From the NCBI GenBank assembly GCA_003427395.1, contig BFEA01000274.1, forward strand, positions 108,278 through 140,633: 32,356 bases of DNA, written 5' to 3'. Below the pieces are notes generated by a model. The model made no database searches and was not told the origin of the DNA. It worked only from the letters and a program-made list of their open reading frames with translations. Source of the stretch: Chara braunii (lineage: Eukaryota; Streptophyta; Charophyceae; Charales; Characeae). Positions 1 to 10,210 of this stretch are shown piece after piece (positions within the stretch are counted from its first letter, which is position 1; each line of letters starts with the position of its first letter). A program made the translations under genes and the position numbers.

Positions 1-330
1 ACATATGTGTACTTCACATAATGCAAAACACAGTAAAAAAGTTTCAAAAAATAATAAAATTGTTTAGACCCCGAACTAAAGTGAAAACAAAAAGTAAAAA
101 GTGAAAACAAATGTGGGCAAACACATTTTGACACCGCCATGTTTGGCGATTTTGTATTCTTAATTAGCTGAGCCAAATGACTTGAAAATTTATAGGCGTG
201 TACCTCACATCCTAGAGAAATCACAAAAAACAATTCAGAAAAAAACAAATATGTTTAGGCCCCGAAATATTTTTTGGCGGGGGCCGAACGCCGTTAGGTT
301 CGGACCTTGTACGAGACCCCGAACGCCTGT

Positions 331-364
331 ATGTACGGAGGTCTGCCCGGGGATCTCCGTACGT
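331..364. repeat. Inverted repeat in a GC-rich island
   Basis: Arms ATGTACGGAG and CTCCGTACGT are nearly perfect reverse complements around a 14-base GC-rich loop. The surrounding 250-380 stretch (several CCGAACGCC-like words) is much richer in G+C than the AT-rich DNA on both sides, and it ends in GGGCTGGTAACC just before a (TA)n tract. It may be the remnant of an inserted element; no gene is visible in 1-380. Confidence 0.4.
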
Positions 365-378
365 ACGGGCTGGTAACC

Positions 379-381
<3 letters not shown>

Positions 382-413
<32 letters not shown>
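382..413. repeat. (TA)n microsatellite
   Basis: Sixteen uninterrupted TA dinucleotides are read directly. Confidence 0.95.
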
Positions 414-419
<6 letters not shown>

Positions 420-942
420 GAATTACAAAACATGACAAAGACAAATTGTGAAAGATCTACGATTGTTTATTTAAGCATATGAGAATGAGATATATTTTAT
501 GCACACTCAAAAGGTTATTTTGTCCTTCTACTACAACTATCATGGTAAGGTTCCTTATGGAATACATTCAGATATGCATTTTTGCCTTAAAAGTCACAAG
601 CTATAAAATCAATTATCAAAGACAATAAAAAGCATAACAAGTTGCATCAAAAAAGCACATAAGGTTTGTTAATTTTTTTCTTTAATTGAGAGATGCTTGA
701 AGGTGATGGGTATAATAAAACTATAAAACTGTCGTTATATAATACAGACGTACTGCAAAAAAAATAAAACGAATGTTGTTTCTCAAATTGCATTTGTATT
801 ATGAATTTTTTATATGGATATAATGCGAAAAAAACTTATTGTTCATGAATATTTTTTACGACTCAACAAATTATAACTTATATGAAAAACTTCAAGCAAA
901 TCACTATAGTTAAATATTTGATCCTAATATACTTGCATTTTT

Positions 943-944
<2 letters not shown>
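414..944. other. AT-rich DNA, no gene seen
   Basis: Short frames only, all interrupted; no RNA gene, repeat or recognisable domain was found. Confidence 0.6.

Positions 945-982
<38 letters not shown>
945..982. repeat. (AT)n microsatellite
   Basis: Nineteen AT dinucleotides in an otherwise AT-rich stretch. From 983 to 1581 nothing further is recognisable. Confidence 0.95.
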
Positions 983-985
<3 letters not shown>

Positions 986-1581
986 TAATGTTTTTGATTG
1001 TGCTGTAGAAGTAAGAGTTTATGTCACCCTCAATATTTTATTGTTAAGTCGCTTAAAAGTTAGAAATTGTTAGTAGTGGTGTATCATTCGGTTTTTCGAT
1101 GCACGTAAAACAAATATGTTTCTTCAATTTTGTATTATGAGCCGCGTATAAATTGTTGAAGTAAGAAAAATTGTGGACGAGGAAGTATGTTTTCATAAGA
1201 AGTTACGATATTTTTTACATTTACTAAAATTTGATTTTCTTGTATAAGTGTCTTCTTCGTAAGTTTTATTATTTGAATGACTTAAGAGAAATACTCTCAT
1301 AGTGGAATGTAACCCTTTGTGTGTTTTAAGTACTTGTTGGAAATAAGTTTAAAGAGAATGTAGAAAAAAAAAATCGTCTTGGATGAGAGTTTTCACCCGA
1401 ATATTTTACGAGTTGTTAAAAAAGGCTTAGATACAACAATGATGTATTAATAATGTTGTCACAATCATTTTTAAGTTTGTGGTATTCTTGTTGTCATTGT
1501 TTTTTTTTTTACTATTGTTGATTTTACAAGAATCATGGAAGGGGGTCCTCCCTAAAAAAAGAATAAAAAAGTTTATGTGAT

Positions 1582-1834
1582 CTAGGCTACCAGAGTTACT
1601 CAGGTACACTTGCCCAATCGGGCCAAAAAGATATAAAGGCATAAAAATATATATATTTTTTAATTTAAATTTGCTAAAAATTTTCGATGTGACCTTGAGG
1701 CAAAAGTTGTTCAGTTTATTTTTTTACATAACATAGTTTTTTTTCGGATTTGTTGTTTTTTTTTTTGGGGGGGGGGGAAGGGGGCGGGAGATTTTCCCTG
1801 GTTCAGGGTGATCCGTGCGGCCCAGCTAGTAACC
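1582..1834 (-). mobile_element. TIR (MITE-like) element, family A, copy 1
   Basis: Begins with CTAGGCTACCAG and ends with a decayed counterpart (CAGCTAGTAACC). Read on the minus strand, it matches the plus-strand copy at 5346-5621 in order: a GC-rich head, a C-run/A-run junction, the words TATGTTATG and CAACTTTTGCCT, ATCGAAAATTTT, an AT tract, GGGCAAGTG, and the terminal CTCTGGTAGCCTAG. No open frame of useful size lies inside, so it would be non-autonomous. No convincing target-site duplication is left here. Confidence 0.6.
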
Positions 1835-1945
1835 TTTTTTATTTTTATTTTTTTTTGACAAATGCTCAAGTCTATTCGTGGGGAGCAACACGTGCTAGGA
1901 ACCGAGTCTGGCGTCCCATATAGAATTATACAAATGATTTGAAAT

Positions 1946-1970
1946 ACCAGGGTCATTACCTGGCTTCGGC
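1946..1970. other. Recurring CATTACC..CTTCGG hairpin motif, copy 1
   Basis: CCAGGGTCATTACCTGG forms a short hairpin (CCAGG/CCTGG) followed directly by CTTCGG. The same layout recurs at 2983, 7495 and 27043. Confidence 0.45.
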
Positions 1971-2084
1971 TAAAAACAATCTGAGAACTATGAAAAAGAT
2001 TCTACAAAATTTAGGAAAAACATGAATAACTGTTAATCCTATTGCTAGACTACTCAAGCAATACTTACTAAGTCAAAACGGAAA

Positions 2085-3770
2085 GCCACAGGATCCCTTT
2101 GAATGCTCAGAACCCCTGGAATCCCCAACTAAACATTCTAAAATTCTCTAACACTGTCTTATTCCCTGTCGAGCTTTCCCAGGCCTCATGCCCCCATCCT
2201 GCTAGGTTACAGGGCAACACAACTTACCCCAACTCCGGTCAGCGTCGTACCGACAGCAACCCTTGGTTTCCCTTGGAATGCCCGGCCCAAGGCATCCCCA
2301 GATCTCTCTACCAGGCCTCACGCTCCTGCTATCAACAGGTTACAGGGCAACCCCCCAGCGTCGGCGAACGTCGTTCTGGCATCGGAAAACCGCAGATCCA
2401 TGAATATAACAAAATTAAAAAACCTAAAATGAGTTGCAAAAGGGGCCCAGAATCCTAAGGCATTCTTATGACTTTCCTTATGAGATAGGCTAAAATTCAG
2501 AAAAAAACTGAAAAGGCTTCGAAGAATATGAGAGCGGGGGTTCAAAACTAAAACGGCCTACTATCAACCCCCCCCCCCCTCAACAGACGGAACGTCGGTC
2601 CAGGCTTTCAGTCCTCGTACCAGAACTCACTCCCTTCTGCTAGGGTAACATGGCACCACAACCTTCCCGAGTACTGTCCCACCTAGTTATGACGGACGGG
2701 AAGTGTCTTCCTCCCTCGACATTTGCCTTAGCAGCACTCCCCTAACACAGGTTACAGGGTTAGTACCCTGGCGCCAACTACGTCGAACAGTCTGGTTGTG
2801 CCTTCCACCCTCGGCATAACTCCACAGGCCTCAAGCTCCCCCTAGGTCACAGAGCAAAAGCTCCAGCACCGGCTTTTGTCGTCCCAGCAACTTACCTTAA
2901 CAAGCAACCTTCCTATGTTGAGAGCCCCCTTACTACCTTCCATCCTCCAGTTCTAGATCCCCCCTCTTCCCTCCTTTTTTGAGATACCAGGGCATTACCT
3001 AACTTCGGATAAGGACAAACAACTCAGACCCCCCCCCAACAATCCTTTTTACCTCACTCCGGCAAGACTTAATGCAGCAGAGTCACCATCTCCGCTGTTG
3101 TTGTACCTTATTTCCATCCTATGAGCTAGCCCCCTCCCTAGTAGGACGCCTGATATCCACCATCTACTTCTCTCACTCACCTCTCTCAAGAACATATTGA
3201 AAAATCAAAAGATTGAGAAAACCCTATACACGTTTCAGCGCCTACTATTTCCACAAGAAGAGGGGAAGGGAGGGAAAAAACCAACCTCTCTCCCTATGGA
3301 AACTCCAACTCCTACTCTAATCTCGATTGTATATACAAGGTTGACAAGAACCAAAACGGATTACTCCTCTCCCTCAAAAAACGATCCCATGTCTGATACT
3401 GCCTCCGCAGGGAAGCGCCCCCTCACCTCCCAACCCTAGTTCAGAACAACCCCCTAAAAGTCACTCCTGCTCCCTCAACTGCATATAGTACCCCCTAAAG
3501 TATGCCCGGCAGAGTCGAAGATCCCCCTTCCCTCCTGCCCCACCCCCTCCAAGTGAAACAGCCCTACAACATCTCACCATGCTGATATCAGCACCCCTTG
3601 TCCTCTCTTCCTAATTGCCATAGCTGATCCGACCAAAAAATCAGCATAGCCTAGAAAAGGACAAACCCTCTACACTGCCCCTGCTTCTGAAAGATCACGC
3701 CACCCGCCCTGTGTAACCCTCGCCGGGAGGGGCTCCAACCCTAAAGGAGATGCTTCCATTCAGATTCAAT
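2085..3770. repeat. C-rich block of degenerate ~105-130 bp repeats
   Basis: The plus strand here is strikingly rich in C over G, with C-runs at about 2568 and 3028, inside AT-rich surroundings. A repeated phrase, CAGGCCTCA...GGTTACAGGGCAAC, occurs at about 2180 and 2312 and in weaker form near 2601, 2720 and 2825. Spacing varies, so this is an old, degenerate tandem array. A 119-codon frame (2099-2458) runs through two units but shows no domain. The block may be the body of a degraded retroelement; I cannot name one. Confidence 0.5.
2983..3008. other. CATTACC..CTTCGG hairpin motif, copy 2
   Basis: GATACCAGGGCATTACC followed by TAACTTCGG closely matches copy 1 (shared TGARATACCAGGG), but the 3' arm of the hairpin has decayed. 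Confidence 0.4.
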
Positions 3771-3840
3771 AGTCAAAAATAGATGGAATTATTATTGAGA
3801 CATCAAAACTAAGTCCGATTTTTGAAAACTCGCAAATTAA

Positions 3841-4170
3841 GATCAAACAATCAAAAATTGAATCAGAACACTCAATGACTAGAATTTCGAAATCAAGATT
3901 ACATACCTCATGAATTTAAGCGTCAAAACAAATCAGAAGATCAAAAGAGGTTGGGTTAAAATTGAAAATTACTTTTAAGAAATCAGAGGTGCCCACGCAA
4001 ATCACGATCAAACAATTAAAAATTGAATCGGAACACACAGTGACTAGAATTTTGAAATCAAGATTACATACGTCATGAATTTAAGCATCAACACAAATCA
4101 GCAGATCAGAAGGATTGAGTTAAAATTTGAAAATTACTTTTAAGAAATCAGAGGTGTCCGACCTCTGATT
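3841..4170. repeat. 165-bp tandem duplication
   Basis: GATCAAACAATYAAAAATTG starts at 3841 and again at 4006, and GAAATCAGAGGTG occurs at 3979 and 4144, giving a constant period of 165. The two copies differ at only a modest number of bases, so this duplication is younger than the flanking repeats. No frame is preserved across it. Confidence 0.85.
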
Positions 4171-4171
4171 T
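4145..4171. repeat. Perfect 11-bp hairpin at the end of the duplication
   Basis: AAATCAGAGGT, loop GTCCG, ACCTCTGATTT. The first 165-bp copy has the left arm but not the right arm, so the hairpin forms only at the distal edge of copy 2. Confidence 0.7.
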
Positions 4172-5169
4172 TACGAATCTCAAGCTAATAATATTATCCG
4201 GGAAATAATTCAGCCACAAAACATAAGACAGTCGACACAGCTAATGATATGAGATTCAAAATAAATAGGCAAATAAACTAAGTCAGAATTAGGCAATCAA
4301 ACCAGATCATGATTAATCTTGATCTAATCTTGATTTTCAAACCTGAGAATCAGAGTTATTAGTTATATTTTTGTTGCATATCTAGCATTCAAGGTTAGAG
4401 GGACTAAAAGATATTAAACCACACAAAACTATATAAGAATTACATAATTAAGAATCTCATCAAGGTCATCACAGAATCACCGCTACAAAACGTGAAGAGG
4501 AAGAACACAACTTACCTTCGACATCCATAAACGCATCCCGCCTCTCTCCAAACCTCACCTCCTCCTTCATGGGCTCTCAAGCAACTCGACCGCCTATGGT
4601 TGACGACTATTCAACCATCCCAAAGGACTGAATGATGAAGATATCAGGACCGCAGCTATGATTACCATCACAGCACCCCAAACCACGTCACGAGACTAAA
4701 CCGCTGAGCTTGTCAGCCGCCCCTCGCAGGTAGCCCAAAGAGATGATGAAGGGGTGTCATCGTCGCAGACATCGCCCGCCTATAGAAGACCTTACTCCCA
4801 CGTTCCTCCTCCCATTCCTTCTTGTAATACTCTTACTCTAGCCCATGAAACCGTTTCTGCCTCCCCTTATTCCCCCCCGCAGCGTTCCTCCTTTCCAACA
4901 AGACCTTGATATGAGATACGTTGCCCCCGTGTTCTTCCATTCAAGCAAGCAAGCACATAACAGAAACAGCAAACAGGAGAGTTTGCAGCAACACCAGAAC
5001 ACCACTAGCCTACTCCTCCATGCCCCATGATCCCTCTCCCACCTCATCATCCGCCTGTTGACCTCTCTTCCCGCACTCTCGTCCTCGCATCGAAGGTGTA
5101 GTCATGGCGCCCCAACCGCTCTTCGTTTCCAACCCTCACCACGGAGTCTGTCGTCGTGTCAAATCGTCG
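4172..5169. other. No gene recognised
   Basis: 4172-4490 is AT-rich; 4500-5169 is C-rich and pyrimidine-rich with several stops in every frame. Frames of 61-70 codons near 4840-5050 overlap on opposite strands and carry no motif. Confidence 0.5.
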
Positions 5170-5191
5170 GGCGGCGGAGCGCTCCGCCGCC
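5170..5191. repeat. Perfect 22-bp GC palindrome
   Basis: GGCGGCGGAGC is followed directly by its exact reverse complement. With one bulged base the pairing extends outward through GTC/GAC. It is the most stable perfect palindrome I saw, in a locally GC-rich patch 16 bp before a family A terminal motif. Confidence 0.85.
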
Positions 5192-5206
5192 GACCTCACG
5201 GCTCGG

Positions 5207-5345
5207 CTGGTAGCCTAGTATGTGATGCAAAAAAAATCAATTGAACGACTTTTGCCTCAGGGTCATATCGAAATTTTATACTGCCAAATTTAAAATAATA
5301 ACAAAATTAAAAAATATATTTTTATTTTTTTATTTTTTTATTTTT
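5207..5345 (+). mobile_element. Partial family A element
   Basis: The family A terminal motif CTGGTAGCCTAG (5207-5218) is followed at once by the family core (ATGCAAAAAAAATCAATTG, ACGACTTTTGCCTCAGG, ATATCGAAATTTT). The GC-rich head is missing. It abuts the full-length copy starting at 5346, so this looks like a truncated copy or a rearranged tandem. Confidence 0.55.
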
Positions 5346-5538
5346 CTAGGCTACCAGTCGAGTCGTCCGGGGCACCCTATTTTCCCGGGCGCCCCGGCCA
5401 TACAAGGACCAGTGAAGGTCCCAGATCAAAAATAATAATTAAAAAAAAAACTTATGTTATGCAAAAAATAAATTGAACAACTTTTGCCTGAAGATTTCAT
5501 CGAAATTTTTTACGAATTTTAAAATAAAATTTTTAATT

Positions 5539-5569
<31 letters not shown>

Positions 5570-5621
5570 TATGTTTTTGGACCGGTCCGGCAAGTGGACC
5601 CAGGTCACTCTGGTAGCCTAG
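5346..5621 (+). mobile_element. TIR (MITE-like) element, family A, copy 2 (best preserved)
   Basis: The 12-bp ends CTAGGCTACCAG and CTGGTAGCCTAG are exact reverse complements. The interior is a GC-rich head, an A-rich stretch, the family core near 5454-5510, a (TA)n tract around 5541-5563 and the distal GGCAAGTGGACC region. TTATTTTT lies immediately on both sides, which would be an 8-bp target-site duplication; because the flanks are T-rich, chance matching cannot be excluded. Eight-base duplications are typical of hAT transposons, so a hAT-type non-autonomous element is a reasonable inference. There is no transposase. Confidence 0.65.
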
Positions 5622-5681
5622 TTATTTTTATTATTTTTAGTCTGGTTGAGCAAGTTGACCCGGACCACTCTTGTAGCCTAG
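5622..5681 (+). repeat. Duplicated distal end of family A
   Basis: The last ~40 bp of the element (GCAAGTGGACC ... GGTAGCCTAG) recurs 60 bp downstream as GCAAGTTGACC ... GTAGCCTAG, so the element has two tandem 3' ends. Confidence 0.6.
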
Positions 5682-5689
5682 TGGTATAA

Positions 5690-8040
5690 CAAATATATAC
5701 TACTGCTTTATTTTTACGTTTTTTTCTACTAGTTTACTATTCTATTTTGATCTGTTGTTTTCTGTTGTAACCAGAAAATCATATTTGTTGTCATACTGTC
5801 ATAATTGTGACTATCGAGAACATAGGTCTAAGATAACCCTCCAACAGATGTGGGTCTCAAGTGATCATGGTATTTATCAGCAAGTTCTCTCATACCTTAT
5901 TGCCCAATACCTATTTTCTATTGTCATATTTCCTACACAATTTCATACAGAAAATATACTTGTTTGTATTGTTATATCCTCTATATAGAAATTGAGTGTA
6001 TATGCACATATATTTATTTGACGTACGTGTGTGTTCGTGCAATGAACTTACAAAATATGAACGGTTGTCATTTATTTCCAGCATCCAAACCGACGTGTTC
6101 AACTTATTTGGGTTAGCCTTCATCTTTTATGAACTTTAATTTTATTGAGCAGTAGATTCATTTTCAGATTACTCACAAAAATTTAATATTATGTATTTCA
6201 TTTTTTCTCCCCAATATTTTTATAATTATCGTTGTTCTATCAATTATTCTTCACCGACGTATTCAACAGTACATGGTTATCTCCCTATAGACAATTCATT
6301 CGTTTGTGTACATACTTGTTTACTTGAGTCAATTTAAGGATGATAAGGTGTGATTTTCCCAAACAATGTAGTTCAATTTTCCTAACGAATTTAGAAAATT
6401 TTCGTTCTGCAACCATTTTATGTGACAATCTTACCTCATGTAATTGTTAACGTCCGCATATTTATCATCATTATTTGCATGGTGTTCACATATGTTTTGC
6501 TCACTTGATGTCTTCCCTCTTGTCTCAATAGTTTCCCTAGCAAACTTCGACTTTTTCGACTTAACCATATTGAGAATTATCCATCTCTACATTTTCGTGG
6601 ATCTATTGGATAACGTTTGCAGACACTATTGTTGGCGAAATCATGTATCGAGTCTTGGTTGGACTATATGACGGTCGAGTTTGTCTGTGTACTGACATCA
6701 TAACCTAGTCATGATGTACCCCACGTTTCCCCTTCCCGAGTTGTCCATTCAGCATCATATCATTTTTTTTTCTTGCAATATTATAAACTCACTAAATTGT
6801 TATCAAGTTTATTTTTTTCCCAGTGCCACTATTGTGGAAGTCATAGGAAAACTTGCCATAGAGAGTGTTGAAAACTCAAAGGGGCCGCTCTTTGGAAGGG
6901 TGCTCAAAACCATTAGTCCTTAGGGAAAAGCAAATAATAGGAGCGAGATATTTTGTACTTTGTGTTTTTCCTTTGTTTGCTCAATATTTATTGTTGTTAA
7001 TAAGAGAGGTTGTTGGCGGTGTGAAAACAAGACAACCACTTTCTTCAAATTGACTATTGCGGCCTGTGGGATCTTTATACTTTGTTGGTAGTACATCGTG
7101 CGACTTATAAGATCACAAATCCTCATTGTCAGGAAAATGAAAATCACCATACAGTGGGGTGCAAGCCTTATTGGAGAAAAATAAGACCACATTGTTTTTT
7201 AAAGGGTGCGGAGGCACTAAACTTTGTTGGGATAGCTAGTGGGTAAGAAAAATAGTTTTTTTATAATGGAAGGTGAACAGGAGAAAATATTGCTCGTAGA
7301 AGAGTTCATTTCTTGAGTGTTTTTTCAAGTGGGTGTCGAAGGTTCGATCAAGATATTCAATGAGGAGGTTAAAATTATGTTTTTTCCTAAGTACCTCACT
7401 GATGTTTTTTGTTTTGTGGAAAGCTATAAACCTTTATTAATAGAGAAATTTTGGGGGGTCAATGACACCATCAATCAATCGGGGAAAAACATTGGGTCAT
7501 TACCCAACTTCGGTTGCAACTGGAAATATGATCCGACGACCCAAACCATTTCAACGTGAAGACTTGTAAAAATTCAACCTTGAAGCCAATGATAAGCTAC
7601 TGGACTACTGATCCCACGAAATAAATCGGGGTTCTGTGTTGTATTAAAAAAAAAAAAACTACATCCAATCATATCTCATACCAAGGAAGATCTAAAAACA
7701 GTCATGGTGGACACAACCTTAACCTATTAGTTTTTATTATTGAATATATATAGAGAAATATCTAGCTTTCCTTCCACTTTTACAATCATTATTATTATTT
7801 TTTTTAAAATCATGATTGTACGAACTAGAGTATGAATTTTGAAGAGTTTATTCATCGTTTTTATCAGTCGGACTATATTACTAATTTAAATTTATATATA
7901 ATTATAAGTTTAACCTAGTTAAAGGATAAAGACCCCCCATTTAAAATCTATGAGTTTCGTATTTCTTAAAATATTTTCATCACTACATTTATAAAGACCG
8001 TTGTGATATACTCTTACATGCCCTTATAGTTCTTATGTTG
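5690..8040. other. AT-rich DNA, no gene recognised
   Basis: Several frames of 60-90 codons occur on both strands, but none shows a domain and all are bounded by dense stops. A copy of the CATTACC..CTTCGG motif at 7495-7514 (TGGGTCATTACCCAACTTCGG) and an A-run at about 7648 are the only items noted. Confidence 0.5.
7495..7514. other. CATTACC..CTTCGG hairpin motif, copy 3
   Basis: TGGGTCATTACCCA pairs TGGGT with ACCCA and is followed by ACTTCGG. The stem differs from copy 1 at both sides in a pairing-preserving way. Confidence 0.45.
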
Positions 8041-8121
8041 TGGAACCAACTCAAAGGTCATCTTATAGTCGTATCAGTTGTTGTGGAACCAACTCAAAGG
8101 TCATATTATAGCCGTATCAGT
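8041..8121. repeat. 43-bp tandem duplication
   Basis: TGGAACCAACTCAAAGGTCA starts at 8041 and at 8084, each followed by a TTATAG.CGTATCAG segment. Only two or three bases differ. Confidence 0.85.
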
Positions 8122-9454
8122 CCAGCTATCTAACAATGATTAACTGCTAATGATGTTTTCCACTGCAGGCAAACCTTATTAAAGAGTGCACAATTAAGCC
8201 AGACTAGCCGTGATATTAATTCTTTTAGTATTTAGCCAAAGTGTTAAAGGGATTACCGACAAGTGTTACATCCAATGAGACTATTTTATTTGTGAGACGT
8301 AATACGCTTCAATTTATTTTAAAGGTTAAAAAAAGTCACCAAAGAAACTCCTTAAACTTGTAGTAAAACTATTTTTATGACAGTGAATAATGGTTGTTTT
8401 GTTTTTTTAGTACTATTTTAGTAAAATACTCACCTTGTCTTATGATAATATAGCGGGACAAACCATTGTTGATTATTTAAATTTCATGAACTATATTGCA
8501 AGAACTCTATTAAATATTATTCTTCATCCTTCTCCAAGCTCACGGAGTGATACATGTTTTGTTCCTACATTGTGAGTTTGAAAAAACTATAGTAGAGGTC
8601 ACTACTTGCCCCTCTACTTACTTAAGAGGACCTTCCTCCGTATGTAGGTCTGGGGAAGAAGACAAAACAGAGATGTTGATTTCTACATTTAACTCCGACT
8701 CGATAACCTTTCACACACTACCATCTCTATATGAGGAGCTTAACCATATCATATTTGCAGACTCTGTTCCTTTCTGTACGAGGGTAGTTCATCCATACAT
8801 AATTGTTGCTTTAGAGTGTTGGTCTCAAATGTCACTAACTTACAGTTTTTCCTTTTCTCACGAGACACTGTCAAGTGAACCCGCGTTATAAGCGTTCAAA
8901 AAAAAAATTACCTCCAGTAAAGTATGAATTGGTTATGAATAACTCATGATTAAAATATTATAATTGAGGTATGGTCCCTCCGGACATGAGATTTTACGAT
9001 ATTTCAAATTTACAATACATTTCTTGAAGGCAAATCAAAACTGCAAGACTTTCCTTTAATGATCATTTTTTCTATTGATATGTTATACCACCTAAATCTA
9101 CAACTTACACAACAATGTCAATTTTTGTCATCTTTATTCGTGAATACTTAGACCATCATCGAATCTTTGAAGATTCATATCATTAGTCATAAAATTTTGT
9201 TTCTAACAAGAAGATGATTTTTATATGTAACATGCAACAATTTATCTGATTGCAGAGTAGGCATTATTGACTTAAAGGTGAATAACTAAGGGGAACAAAA
9301 TAATGGATAAGCTAAAAACCTAAATACGATGGTTCTTCCAAACAAAGATAATTGATTTCTCTTACCTCTATCGACTATTCATGTCGTAACATTCTAAAAC
9401 AATTTTGTATCTTGTATAAAAAATTGAAAAATATATTTGAACGTCTTAAAATTT
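8122..9454. other. AT-rich DNA, no gene recognised
   Basis: A 114-codon frame (8547-8891, plus) is the longest; its translation shows no domain or compositional signal of a protein. 9250-9454 may hold the worn 3' part of the LINE described next. Confidence 0.4.
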
Positions 9455-10210
9455 GTAAACACTATTTGAGGGATTTTGTTTTATCCTCAATCCATGTATG
9501 TTGCATGAGAGAGAAACAAAATTTATCCCAGTTAATTGAGGTTTTAAAAAATATAAAATCAAAGTTAAATAATTACCATATATGATTCTCGTAAGGAGGA
9601 TTAAGAATTATGACACGCTCTGGTTGGGTCGTCACCAATGGAAAGGAAGTAGGCTTAAACGACAGATATCGGTATTATATATAATGTTATTCAAGGAATT
9701 TTATAATTGTAACATACAAATAAAGGGGGCTAAGGGTAAACCCTTGGCAAAAGAACACACAAAGAAAAATCATTACAGAGTTTATTTTTTAATTAATCGT
9801 GACGTGGTTGTTTGAGAGAATATAATTTTTATCCTCCATTAAAGTTTTGACCAAAACCATTTGTTTTAATGTTGTGGCTACAAAGTTTTTTTCGACCTTG
9901 TCATATATTTTTTCCATGTCTAGATACAAAACTTGCTTAGAAACAATACCAAAAGTTCGACAAATAGTTTAATAGTTATGTCCAGTGTAAGAAGATGCCT
10001 GTAATTTATAACATTTATTCTGTAACATTTTTTCATAGAGAAAAAATATACCTCCTTTATACCATTCATATATGCGAGGAGCCAAATATGAGATATCAAT
10101 TGCAGATCTCATAAACGAAGGTGTGAAATGGTCCGAGACAGTTGAGAACAATTTTGCGGGCATACCATCACAACCCAAATATTTTACAAACGGTATATCA
10201 TGTTATCGCC
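9455..10210 (-). pseudogene. LINE-type reverse transcriptase fossil
   Basis: Read on the minus strand in one single frame, this stretch gives the ordered landmarks of a non-LTR retrotransposon reverse transcriptase. LGCDGMPAKLF (about 10148-10180) stands for the usual GPDGxPAE(L/F) block. Next is W-Y-K-G-G-I-F-F-L, near 10063-10095. YLDMEKIYDKV (about 9894-9926) is motif A, with its first catalytic Asp kept. CQGFTLSPL (about 9733-9760) equals RQGxPLSP. SINWDKFCFSL (about 9507-9539) equals the INWxKS block after the YADD region. At least five in-frame stop codons interrupt it and the YADD box itself is not recognisable, so it is dead. All landmarks share the same frame, meaning substitutions have accumulated with few net frame-changing indels. 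No endonuclease domain or second ORF was found upstream. LINE family assignment to L1, RTE or another clade is not possible from this much sequence. Confidence 0.8.

Noticed and set aside
6711-7192. Possible further LINE or retroelement coding remnant
   Set aside because: Frames on both strands were read for reverse transcriptase, RNase H or integrase landmarks and none was found.
8547-8891. 114-codon plus frame in AT-rich DNA
   Set aside because: The translation has no recognisable motif, and surrounding frames are full of stops; length alone is not convincing.
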